Shown in pieces: positions 35,380 to 42,854 of a stretch of 54,487 nt of DNA (the first letter of the stretch is position 1; every line of letters begins with the position of its first letter). This DNA comes from Methyloversatilis sp. Lineage in GTDB: Bacteria; Pseudomonadota; Gammaproteobacteria; Burkholderiales; Rhodocyclaceae. A program made the position numbers and the translations under genes. The notes under the pieces are model-generated. The model worked only from the letters and a program-made list of their open reading frames with translations, did not search any database and was not told where the DNA came from. The stretch spans positions 1-54,487 of the forward strand of contig JAEUNO010000011.1 of assembly GCA_016791045.1 (NCBI GenBank). Direction: 5' to 3'.

Positions 35380-36030
35380 CTACTTTTCCGGCCGGGACAG
35401 ACTGTCTTCGAGGCGGTCGCGATAGCCTTCGACGAGGTTTTCCAGCTTGACGCGTCCGATTTGCGTGAACGGCTCGGCCTGACCGACACGCTCGCCGAGC
35501 GAGCGGTCGCGCCAGCGATCGAGCATGTCGATGCCGGTCTGGTACAGGGCGACGTTGTCCTTGGTGCACTGGGCCAGCTTGCCGGTCAGCGATTCACCCT
35601 GGATGCGTGCGCCTTCGAGTTCACGCTCGGTCTTCTGCAAGGTGTCGCGGGTCTGCGCCAGATCGCGTTCGCGGTCGGCCAGCTGCTTGCGGGTCGCCTC
35701 GAGTTGGCGCATCTGCGCCTCGGCGGCGACGCGCGCGTCGTCAAGTTCGCGCACGAGCTGATCTACCTTGCGCTGCGCACCGCTGGCGCGGCGCTTGGCA
35801 CTTGCCGCCTCTTCTTCCAGCTTCGGCAGTTCAACTTCGGCCGCCTGCTTCAGCCGGTCGGCTTCGGCGGCCGCCTGCTGGCGCGCCTGCTGTTCGGCCG
35901 ACAGTGCCTGCTGCAACTGCTGCGCCTGGGCGCGCAGACGACGCAACTGCTCCTGCTCGCGCGAGGCCTGCTGCGCATGGACCGATGTGGCGCCGAGCAG
36001 CGCCACCAGGAGGAAGCTCAGGGTCTTCAC
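35380..36030 (-). CDS. Exported coiled-coil protein
   Basis: 216 residues from GTG 36030 with GAGG upstream, 2 nt after the porin stop. A signal peptide (MKTLSFLLVALLGATSVHA) precedes about 130 residues of near-continuous Ala/Gln/Glu/Arg coiled coil (20-150). A short globular tail follows (QCTKDNVALYQTGIDMLDRWRDRSLGER). It resembles periplasmic coiled-coil proteins encoded with TonB/ExbBD systems. It could bridge the TonB complex and the outer membrane; that is inferred from position. Confidence 0.82.
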   Translation of the reverse strand: MKTLSFLLVALLGATSVHAQQASREQEQLRRLRAQAQQLQQALSAEQQARQQAAAEADRLKQAAEVELPKLEEEAASAKRRASGAQRKVDQLVRELDDARVAAEAQMRQLEATRKQLADRERDLAQTRDTLQKTERELEGARIQGESLTGKLAQCTKDNVALYQTGIDMLDRWRDRSLGERVGQAEPFTQIGRVKLENLVEGYRDRLEDSLSRPEK

Positions 36031-36032
36031 GG

Positions 36033-37685
36033 TCAGAACCTCACGTTCATGTCCATCATCAACGTATCGACTTCGTAGCGCTGGGCGGTGATGGCGGTGG
36101 GGTCGTAGGTCATGGTCTGGATGTTCTTTGCCGAGTACCAGCGCAGACCAACCGCGGTATCGCGATACACGCCGTAGCTGCCGCCGAGCACGAAGCCCTT
36201 CAGATTGGTGCCGCCGGCGCCGAAGTCGGAATCGGTGAAGCCGTCGAGCACCGCGTCGGAGCCGATGTACTTGTAGGACGCGAATACCTGCCAGTCATTG
36301 GCCAGACGCACGGACGGCATGCCGACAGCCGCGCGCAGGTGATAGGCGGTGTCCTTGCCGTCGGTCAGCGCCAGACCAGTGCGCCGCTGGATGTCGCCGC
36401 GGTCGAAGCCGGTGTTCTTCACGTATTCGGCCGACAGCAGTACGTGCACTGGATCGAAGTGCGCCAGATCGGCGGTGGCGGTGAGCACCCACGGTTCGAA
36501 CTTCGACGCCAGGCCGTAGATCGGCGCTTCGGTGTTGTCGATGGCGCTGTTGGTCTGCACCAGCGTGTTGCCGCGGGCGCGCAGCGCGGACGAGTGTTCG
36601 TAGCGACCATAGCCTTGCAGCGGCCCGTTAAGCGCATCGTAATTGTTGTCGGTGCGCGCTTCGATGCGACTGTAGTGATACTTCGCCAGACCGAAGCGCA
36701 GCTTGATCGACGAATTCAGATCGAATTCAGTACCGATCTGCGCACCCGCCAGCCATTGCTTGTCGGCGTTCGGCGGGTTGTCGGCGCGCAGCGGGAACCA
36801 GCCGGCAGTGGCGAACGGCCGCAGCGTGGCGGTCGGCGTCACGTTGCGCAGATTGACGGCGATACCGTCGAAGTTCAGGTCTTCGTCCCACACCAGATCG
36901 GTTGCGAACCACGGGTTGGGCACGCGGCCACCGGTGAACGACGCCCATTCGACCGGATCGATCTTGATGTAGGCGCGATCCACCAGGAAGCTGTACTTGT
37001 TGAAGCCGCTGCCCAGCGTCTGGTTGGTCGACACGCGATCGGTCACGTTGCCGGTGGTGAAGCGCAGGCCGGCACTGACCGAATCATTGATCTTGGCCAG
37101 CACGCCCAGTCGCGCGCGCAGGCGAAGCCGGTTCACGTCGTCGCTGGCATTGCCGTTCGGGAAGCCGTTTCCATCGAGATCGACGCCGGGCGGGAAGCGC
37201 GTACCGAGCGGAAAGTCATCATTGGTCGCAGCCGGGTTGCCAATCGCACCGGGCGCGAAGCCGCCGATCGGCGTATTGCCGGCCGGGAAACGATCGTTCT
37301 GGTAACGCACCCGGATATCACCCTCGATCTTGATGCGTTCGGTCCATTCCGGAATCGCGTTCGGCGTGGCCCAGCCTTCGCTGCGCGCCTGCGCCAGCAC
37401 TTCCTGCTTCAGCTGGTCGCGGATTTCCGCCTTCACCGATTCGGGCACGTACTGCACGCGCACCGTGGTGTCCTTCTTTGCCTTGGCCACCGCCTTGGCG
37501 GTCTTGGCTTCGGCCGCCTTGACCAGCGCATCGGCCTTTTCGCGCGTCAGCACGCCGGTGTCGACCAGTGCATCGATCAGGTTGAGCGTGGTCTGGCGCA
37601 GCGTGTCCAGCGTTTCCGCTTCACTGGCGTGCGCCGGCAGCGCGAACAGCGCGGCCAGGGCAACAGGGAGGAGGGATTTCTTCAT
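36033..37685 (-). CDS. Putative outer-membrane porin with N-terminal coiled coil
   Basis: 550 residues. Signal peptide (MKKSLLPVALAALFALPAHA), then a helical Ala/Lys-rich segment (about 22-110) that probably forms a periplasmic trimeric or spacer coil. A beta-barrel follows from IEGDIRVRYQNDRF to the C-terminal VDTLMMDMNVRF, whose terminal Phe fits BAM recognition. This is the architecture of the 'putative porin' family. Encoded 50 nt after tonB, in the exbB-exbD-exbD-tonB operon, so it may be the energised or partner outer-membrane channel. Substrate unknown. Confidence 0.85.
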   Translation of the reverse strand: MKKSLLPVALAALFALPAHASEAETLDTLRQTTLNLIDALVDTGVLTREKADALVKAAEAKTAKAVAKAKKDTTVRVQYVPESVKAEIRDQLKQEVLAQARSEGWATPNAIPEWTERIKIEGDIRVRYQNDRFPAGNTPIGGFAPGAIGNPAATNDDFPLGTRFPPGVDLDGNGFPNGNASDDVNRLRLRARLGVLAKINDSVSAGLRFTTGNVTDRVSTNQTLGSGFNKYSFLVDRAYIKIDPVEWASFTGGRVPNPWFATDLVWDEDLNFDGIAVNLRNVTPTATLRPFATAGWFPLRADNPPNADKQWLAGAQIGTEFDLNSSIKLRFGLAKYHYSRIEARTDNNYDALNGPLQGYGRYEHSSALRARGNTLVQTNSAIDNTEAPIYGLASKFEPWVLTATADLAHFDPVHVLLSAEYVKNTGFDRGDIQRRTGLALTDGKDTAYHLRAAVGMPSVRLANDWQVFASYKYIGSDAVLDGFTDSDFGAGGTNLKGFVLGGSYGVYRDTAVGLRWYSAKNIQTMTYDPTAITAQRYEVDTLMMDMNVRF

Positions 37686-37735
37686 GACATCGGTCCGGGA
37701 TCTGTCTGGAATGGGTGGGCGGAGCGCTCGCGCGT

Positions 37736-38440
37736 TCAGCCGGTCAGTCGGTTGGTGATGCGCAGGCGGATCGGCTGCGGCATGTCGGCCGGTGGCGCGT
37801 CGCGGAAGGCGCGCATGTCGGCCAGCGCGGCCGACAGCGCACTGTCGGCCTTGTCGTCACCGGTGCTGTCGTCGAGCACGGCGCGCTGGATGCTGCCGTC
37901 ACGGCCGAGCCACACCTTCACGACGACGCGGTAATCGATCTGCTTCACGTTGCGGTTGCGCGCGAGCTCGTCCTGGATGTGGCGCTGCAGCGCATTGGTG
38001 AAGAAGGCGTACTGCATGCGGCTGGGCTTGGCCGGGCCGCCGCCTATCGTGCTGCCGATGTCGCCGCCCTTGTATTCATTGGTGACGTCGCCCGACGCGA
38101 ACGCGCTCGGGCCGTCGCCGGCGGCACCTTCCATCTTCAGCTGCTCGGCCTGCTGCGGCGGCGCCTGGACCGGCTTGGGCTGTTCGACCTTGACGTCCTT
38201 CTGCTCCTTCGGCTCCGGCCGCTTCTCTTCACGTGGCGGCGGCGGTGGGGGCGGCGGCGTATCCGGAATGATGGAAATCTTCGTCACCTGACGGGTCGGT
38301 GCCGACGGCGTCGAAAACTGCGACTTCAGCCAGTAGCCGGCGTAGCCCACCACGCCCATGCCGACCAGCGCCAGCAGGATGTTGCGCACCCGACGGCCGG
38401 TGCTGACGCCGTCGACCGAGTCTTCTGCCAGCGCGCCCAT
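37736..38440 (-). CDS. tonB: TonB family energy-transducing protein
   Basis: 234 residues. A cytoplasmic start, one membrane anchor (about 19-38), then the periplasmic Pro/Lys/Glu-rich spacer (eight consecutive prolines, PPPPPPPPREEKRPEP). The C-terminal domain (about 145-234) contains HIQDELARNRNVKQIDYRVVVKVWLGRDGSIQRAVL, characteristic of TonB folds. It carries proton-motive energy from ExbB/ExbD to outer-membrane partners. The start overlaps the exbD stop by 1 nt. Confidence 0.93.
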   Translation of the reverse strand: MGALAEDSVDGVSTGRRVRNILLALVGMGVVGYAGYWLKSQFSTPSAPTRQVTKISIIPDTPPPPPPPPREEKRPEPKEQKDVKVEQPKPVQAPPQQAEQLKMEGAAGDGPSAFASGDVTNEYKGGDIGSTIGGGPAKPSRMQYAFFTNALQRHIQDELARNRNVKQIDYRVVVKVWLGRDGSIQRAVLDDSTGDDKADSALSAALADMRAFRDAPPADMPQPIRLRITNRLTG

Positions 38441-38844
38441 CAGGTGCCGATCCTGGACGTGATGAGGCCGACGTTCTCGATGCCCATGCGATTGACCAGA
38501 TCGATCACCTCGATCACGCCGCTGTACGGCGCACGTGCCTCGCCGCGGATCATCACGCTGAATTTCGGATCGCGTGCCCGCACGGCATTGAGCTGGCCTT
38601 CGAGTTGCCCGAGCGTCACGCCGACGCCGTTGACCATCAGCGCGCCGCTTTCCATCACCTGCACGATCTTGATTTCGTGCTGTTCGGTGCTCGGCTTGTT
38701 CGACGGCTTGGGCAGCGTCATCGTCAGACCCTGCACGCCGGCAGTGGTCATCAGGATGAACACGACCAGCAGCACATACGCCAGGTCGAGCATCGGCGTG
38801 ACGTTGATCGAGTCGTACGGCTTGGCTTCGGTGTTGACCTGCAT
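38440..38844 (-). CDS. exbD: ExbD/TolR biopolymer transport protein (second copy)
   Basis: 134 residues. The N-terminal INVTPMLDLAYVLLVVFILMTTA holds the single membrane helix with the essential aspartate of the proton path (MLDLAYVLL). The periplasmic domain is short. It differs strongly from the preceding ExbD outside the helix, so this is an old pair rather than a fresh duplication. Both likely sit in one ExbB channel, perhaps as a heterodimer. Confidence 0.94.
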   Translation of the reverse strand: MQVNTEAKPYDSINVTPMLDLAYVLLVVFILMTTAGVQGLTMTLPKPSNKPSTEQHEIKIVQVMESGALMVNGVGVTLGQLEGQLNAVRARDPKFSVMIRGEARAPYSGVIEVIDLVNRMGIENVGLITSRIGT

Positions 38845-38863
38845 TACGCGTTCCGCTCCATGC

Positions 38864-39274
38864 CTAGCCTGCCGCCTTCTTGGTCACCAGCCCGACTTCG
38901 GTGATGTCCAGCCGCTTGCAGATTTCCAGCACGGCCGACACCTTTTCGAAGTGCGCGGCGGCGTCGCCCTTGAGCACCACGGGCAGCGCCGGGTTGGCGC
39001 TCTTGTGCTGGGCGAGGCGAGTTTCGAGCATCGCCAGATCGACCGGGTAGGCGTCGAGGAAGACGTCGCCGGCCGCCGTGATCGTGATGGCGCGGGTTTG
39101 TGGCTTGGCCAGGCTGACGACCGTTTCGGTCACCGGCGCCTCGACCTTGATGCCCTGCACCGACGCCGTGGTCATGATGATGAACACAACCAGCAGCACG
39201 TACGCGAGGTCGAGCATCGGCGTGACGTTGATTTCGTCGTACGGCTGGTTGTCGTCCTTGACGTCGGCAGACAT
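38864..39274 (-). CDS. exbD: ExbD/TolR biopolymer transport protein (first copy)
   Basis: 136 residues with the same helix motif (INVTPMLDLAYVLLVVFIIMTTAS) and a distinct periplasmic part (VKVEAPVTETVVSLAKPQ...). Located between exbB (87-nt gap) and the second exbD (19-nt gap). Part of the proton channel that powers TonB. Confidence 0.94.
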   Translation of the reverse strand: MSADVKDDNQPYDEINVTPMLDLAYVLLVVFIIMTTASVQGIKVEAPVTETVVSLAKPQTRAITITAAGDVFLDAYPVDLAMLETRLAQHKSANPALPVVLKGDAAAHFEKVSAVLEICKRLDITEVGLVTKKAAG

Positions 39275-39361
39275 GTCAGCGTCGCCCGGCCGCCCGAAGG
39301 CGCTGAGCAGCCCCCGTGGGGGGCAGCGAACGAAGTGAGCGTGGGAGTCGCATCATCTGCC

Positions 39362-41041
39362 TCAGCGGCCGTGCACTTCGGCGACGCGGGTGATGAATTC
39401 GTCGACGAAGATCTGCATGTCGGCGCTGATGTTCTTGATGCGCGACGCGAGGTAGTTGTAGCCGAACAGCGCCGGGATCGCGACCGCCAGACCGGCGACG
39501 GTGGCGAGCAGTGCCGCGGCAATGCCGGGCGCGATCGCCGTGACGTTCACGTCGCCCGCCGCCGCGATGGCCGCGAACACGATCATCACGCCGACCACGG
39601 TGCCGAGCAGGCCGAGGAAGGGGCCGCCGGAAATCGCGATGGTCAGCAACACCATGCGCGCGTTGAGCTTGTGCGATTCGCGCACCAGATCGGCATCGAT
39701 GGCGGCCTTGATCGCATCCATCGATGCACCGGTCAGCCCGGCGGCCTCGCCCTGGCTGTCGAAGCGCTTGCGGATTTCGCGCAGGCCGGCGCCATACAGG
39801 CGGAACAGCGACGAGTCGCCATACGCCTCACCCTTGTCGAGCAGCAGGAAATCGCCGGCAGCCGAGCGGAAGCGACTGATGAAGCCGCGGTTGGCCTTGT
39901 CGATGCGCATCACCTGCATCGCCTTGTCGACCATGACCCAGGCGCTGATCAGGAACATGACACCGAGGATGATGATGACGACCCAGGCATCGACCGTCAG
40001 GTTGTCGACCAGCACGGCGAAGTGGCTGTGGCCGCCTTCCGATTCGGCCACCTCTTCGCGCACCGCGACGAAGGTCGCATCGGCGCCCTGCCCCAGCGCA
40101 GCCAGCTTGATCCAGTCCGGGCTGCGCACGGTGTTCGCCAGCTGCACTTCGTCCAGCTCGCCGGTGTAGCCGTCGCCGATGACGACATCGGCCTGCTCCG
40201 CGGTCAGCGCTACGTCGGCGCTGCCGGCCGGCTGGCCATTGATGTAGAGGGTGGCCTTGCCGCCGCCTATCGTTGCGGCAACGTGCTGCCACACACCCGG
40301 CTGCAGCGCGCCGCCGGCCAGACGGGTGGCGCCGACGTTCAGTACCAGCGCGCTGTCTTCGATCTTCACGGTCAGGGCGCCCTGACCGTACAGCGTCGCC
40401 TGCTGCGGCAGCGTGGCCGGCTTGACCCAGGCCGACATCGTCCACGCGCCACCGACGGTCGTCGCCAGCGGAGCCGCGGCCGCCACGGTGATCGGCATGC
40501 CGCCGAAGATGGCGGCGTCGCCGAGCAGTGCCGCCTTCTGGATCTGCACCACGCCCTGCGCCAACAGCGCGCTGGCCGATGCATCGGCCAGCGGCGCGGC
40601 TTCGGAGAAGTGCCACACGCCGACGGTCGAGGCGTCATACGTCGCCTTGCTGTCCTGTGCGCCGCCGACGGCTGCATTGCCGAAGTAGGCGTACAGCGTG
40701 GCCGGCGTGTCACCCGGCGCCACCAGCGGCACCTGCACCCACACCACGGCCAGTTCGTTCACTGCGTCATAGCGTTCGATATGGTGCTTCAGCACCGTCT
40801 TGTCGTCGGCGGTGACGAAGCGAATGTCCGAGCCATCGTCCTTCGCACCCAGGAAGTCGAAGTTCCCGCTGTGCAGGCGGATCGCCACCGGAATCGAGTT
40901 CTGCGGCGCGCTGATGGGCACGCCCGCGGCGCTGGTGTCGAGCGTGACGGTGCGGCGGGCGGTCCACGCTTCGTCCCACCAGGCGTTGGCAAAAGAGGGG
41001 ATGAGCGCCGCGAAGGCGCCGAGAGCAATCAGGGTTTTCAT
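39362..41041 (-). CDS. exbB: ExbB/TolQ proton channel fused to exported DUF2341 and LamG-like domains
   Basis: 559 residues from ATG 41041, chosen because a signal peptide (MKTLIALGAFAALIPSFANA) begins there; ATG 41101 would hide it. After the signal comes a DUF2341 region (about 40-140: IPVAIRLHSGNFDFLGAKDDGSDIRF). A LamG/concanavalin-like domain follows (about 150-315: AWTMSAWVKPA, GVWQHVAATIGGGKATLYINGQP). A membrane helix at about 352-370 then leads to the ExbB core with GGPFLGLLGTVVGVM and APGIAAALLATVAGLAVAIPALFGYNYL. The first half would lie in the periplasm and could bind carbohydrate or protein. First gene of the operon; shared motifs stand at 41117-41153. Confidence 0.9.
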   Translation of the reverse strand: MKTLIALGAFAALIPSFANAWWDEAWTARRTVTLDTSAAGVPISAPQNSIPVAIRLHSGNFDFLGAKDDGSDIRFVTADDKTVLKHHIERYDAVNELAVVWVQVPLVAPGDTPATLYAYFGNAAVGGAQDSKATYDASTVGVWHFSEAAPLADASASALLAQGVVQIQKAALLGDAAIFGGMPITVAAAAPLATTVGGAWTMSAWVKPATLPQQATLYGQGALTVKIEDSALVLNVGATRLAGGALQPGVWQHVAATIGGGKATLYINGQPAGSADVALTAEQADVVIGDGYTGELDEVQLANTVRSPDWIKLAALGQGADATFVAVREEVAESEGGHSHFAVLVDNLTVDAWVVIIILGVMFLISAWVMVDKAMQVMRIDKANRGFISRFRSAAGDFLLLDKGEAYGDSSLFRLYGAGLREIRKRFDSQGEAAGLTGASMDAIKAAIDADLVRESHKLNARMVLLTIAISGGPFLGLLGTVVGVMIVFAAIAAAGDVNVTAIAPGIAAALLATVAGLAVAIPALFGYNYLASRIKNISADMQIFVDEFITRVAEVHGR

Positions 41042-41116
41042 GGCAGGCGGGGAAGAGTTCAGCGCCGATTGTCGGGGCGAAACATGTCCTTGCCGTGACA
41101 TGAAATATGGACATTT

Positions 41117-41134
41117 ATAGTCCGTTCGGACTAT
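41117..41134 (-). promoter_or_regulatory. Shared operator motif, copy 3 (ExbB promoter)
   Basis: ATAGTCCG-TT-CGGACTAT, an 18-bp inverted repeat containing CCGTTCGGACTA (41122-41133), the 12-mer also found twice before the PEP-CTERM gene. It lies about 80 bp upstream of the ExbB ATG. Confidence 0.72.
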
Positions 41135-41153
41135 CCGGAAGATCGTTTCCTGC
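41133..41153 (-). promoter_or_regulatory. Second shared upstream element, copy 2
   Basis: ATCCGGAAGATCGTTTCCTGC matches the element at 34811-34829 apart from two one-base insertions. It abuts the palindrome at 41117-41134. Confidence 0.6.
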
Positions 41154-41202
41154 TGCGCCGCATCACGGACGCGAACTCGAACTTCAGATACAGGAATGAA
41201 AG

Positions 41203-41222
41203 ACGGGCCGATATCGGCCCGT
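41203..41222 (-). terminator. Terminator-like 20-bp palindrome
   Basis: ACGGGCCGATATCGGCCCGT is a perfect palindrome, followed on the minus strand by CTTTCATT. It probably ends transcription from the HES-repeat gene before the ExbB promoter. Confidence 0.6.
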
Positions 41223-41253
41223 ACAGGAATTCACGCTCGACGGTTGAACTGCA

Positions 41254-41282
41254 CACCGGATCGCCCCGTCGGCGATCCGGTG
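41254..41282 (-). terminator. Hairpin after the HES-repeat gene
   Basis: CACCGGATCGCC, a 5-nt loop, then GGCGATCCGGTG: a perfect 12-bp stem 12 nt after the stop at 41295. There is no U-tract directly after it; together with 41203-41222 it forms a double barrier. Confidence 0.6.
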
Positions 41283-41294
41283 TTGCAGACCGCA

Positions 41295-41648
41295 TCAGAT
41301 CGCCGAACGGTCTGCCGGCGCCTGTGCGCTGCGCATCGGCGCTGCACGCTCCGACGTGAAGCTGCGCAGCACGCCCGGCGCATAGGTCGACTCGTGGTTG
41401 ATCACGAGACCGTCGAACGACTTGCCCGCCGGTGCCTGACCCAGCGCACGCAGATAGGCCGGGTCATACGTCGACTCGTGGGCCGGCACGTTGAGGGTGG
41501 CAGCACGTCCGCCCAGCGCGCCCTTGTCCGACAGGCTGCTCAGGTAGCCGGGTTCGTAGATGGATTCATGGGTGGTCGTGCTGCCGGCAAACGAGGCGGA
41601 CGAAACGGTCAGGCCGGCAAACATCAGGACAGCGATCATCTTGTTCAT
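41295..41648 (-). CDS. Small exported protein with three HES-x-Y repeats
   Basis: 117 residues with a signal peptide (MNKMIAVLMFAGLTVSSASFA). The mature chain is built from three spaced copies of a motif: THESIYEPGYLSSL, AHESTYDPAYLRAL and NHESTYAPGVLRSF (about every 32-33 residues). His, Glu, Ser, Tyr and Pro are invariant. The spaced His-Glu could bind metal or a partner. RBS AAAGGAG is near the ATG at 41648. It lies upstream of the exbB operon but behind its own terminators. No family recognised. Confidence 0.78.
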   Translation of the reverse strand: MNKMIAVLMFAGLTVSSASFAGSTTTHESIYEPGYLSSLSDKGALGGRAATLNVPAHESTYDPAYLRALGQAPAGKSFDGLVINHESTYAPGVLRSFTSERAAPMRSAQAPADRSAI

Positions 41649-41761
41649 GGCAAAGCTCCTTTGAGGTTGGGTAAGCAGTCGCCCGGTTTCGGGTTGAGCG
41701 GTGTGCTCTCGACGCCTTCCTCTGAGCAGCTTGCGTGCCAGCTCCGGACAATAATTTTTAT

Positions 41762-41861
41762 TTGTTTAAAAACAATGCCTTGAGATCTTAAAATCTTTGG
41801 GGCGTGAAATTTCACGGGCACATACTTCCGCGAAATTCCGCGGATCCACGATATTTCGCGG
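41762..41861 (-). promoter_or_regulatory. AT-rich promoter region with nested palindromes
   Basis: Upstream of the HES-repeat gene the sequence turns AT-rich (about 41745-41800), probably its promoter. It holds TTGTTT-AA-AAACAA (41762-41775), a perfect 14-bp palindrome CGTGAAATTTCACG (41803-41816) and CCGCGAAAT...ATTTCGCGG (arms 41828-41836 and 41853-41861). These look like binding sites for one or more repressors. The remainder of 41649-41976 shows no gene. Confidence 0.5.
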
Positions 41862-41976
41862 GGTGAGCCGGCGATTCTCGTTCTGCAACCCTGGCGCGCG
41901 GCAACGTGATTCGCTGCCGCAGGCCCTGTGTCGGCGATGCGCACGCCCGTCATGCGATCTGACGCATCCGAAGACC

Positions 41977-42850
41977 GGAATCGCGAGCGGGGCTCGCTCC
42001 TGCAAAAAACCGCGCTGCCCCTGTAGGAGCGACCCCCGGTCGCGATCCGCGCGTCGATCATGCGCTGGTGCGTGTTCGGAGGGTGGGATCGCGAGCGGGG
42101 CTCGCTCCTACAAAAGCCGCGCTGCCCCTATAGGAGCGACCCTTGGTCGCGATCAGCGCGTTGATCACGCGCCGGTGCGTATTCGGAGGGTGGAATCGCG
42201 AGCGGGGCTCGCTCCTACAAAAACCGCGCTGCCCCTGTAGGAGCGACCCACGGTCGCGATCCGCGCGTTGATCACGCGCCGGTACGTGTTCGGAGGGTGG
42301 AATCGCGAGCAGGGCTCGCTCCTACAAAAACCGCGCTGCCCCTGTAGGAGCGACCCACGGTCGCGATCCGCGCGTTGATCACGCGCCGGTACGTGTTCGG
42401 AGGGTGGGATCGCGAGTAGGGCTCGCTCCTACAAAAACCGCGCTGCACCTGTGGGGGCGACCCCCGGTCGCGATCGGCGCGTTGATCATGCGCCGGTGCG
42501 TGTGCGGAGGGTGGAATCGCGAGCAGGGCTCGCTCCTACAAAAGCCGCGCTCCCCCTGTAGGAGCGACCCGTGGTCGCGATCGGCGCGTTGATCACGCGC
42601 CGGTGCGTGTTCGGAGGGTGGAATCGCGAGCAGGGCTCGCTCCTGCAAAAACCGCGCTGCCCCTGTAGGAGCGACCCCCGGTCGCGATCAGCGCGTTGAT
42701 CACGCGCCGGTACGTGTTCGGAGGGTGGAATCGCGAGCGGGGCTCGCTCCTACAAAAGCCGCGCTGCACCTGTAGGAGCGACCCCCGGTCGCGATCGGCG
42801 CGTTGATCACGCGCCGGTGCGTGTTCGGAGGGCGGAATCGCGAGCAGGGC
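41977..42850. repeat. REP array A: about eight tandem 107-bp units
   Basis: The motif GTAGGAGCGACC recurs with its T at 42024, 42131, 42238, 42345, 42452 (variant), 42559, 42666 and 42773, exactly 107 bp apart. Each unit holds two hairpins in opposite orientation: GCGAGC-GGG-GCTCGC ending CTCCTAC, and GTAGGAGCGACC-N-GGTCGCGATC. A spacer (GCGTTGATCACGCGCCGGTGCGTGTTCGGAGG-like) joins them. The GTAG start and hairpin are the form of REP/BIME elements. The last unit runs into the 3' end of the TruC gene. Reading frames here are artefacts. Confidence 0.93.
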
Positions 42851-42854
42851 GCGA

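Noticed and set aside
37715-41098. 1127-residue open frame on the plus strand
   Set aside because: It is antisense to the exbB-exbD-exbD-tonB genes, which have clear family motifs. Long antisense frames are expected in high-GC DNA. The same applies to 30219-32855, 12766-14820 and 19501-21186.
41977-42850. CRISPR array
   Set aside because: The whole 107-bp unit is repeated, with no unique 28-40-bp spacers between short direct repeats, and no cas genes lie nearby. The paired hairpins fit REP/BIME elements.
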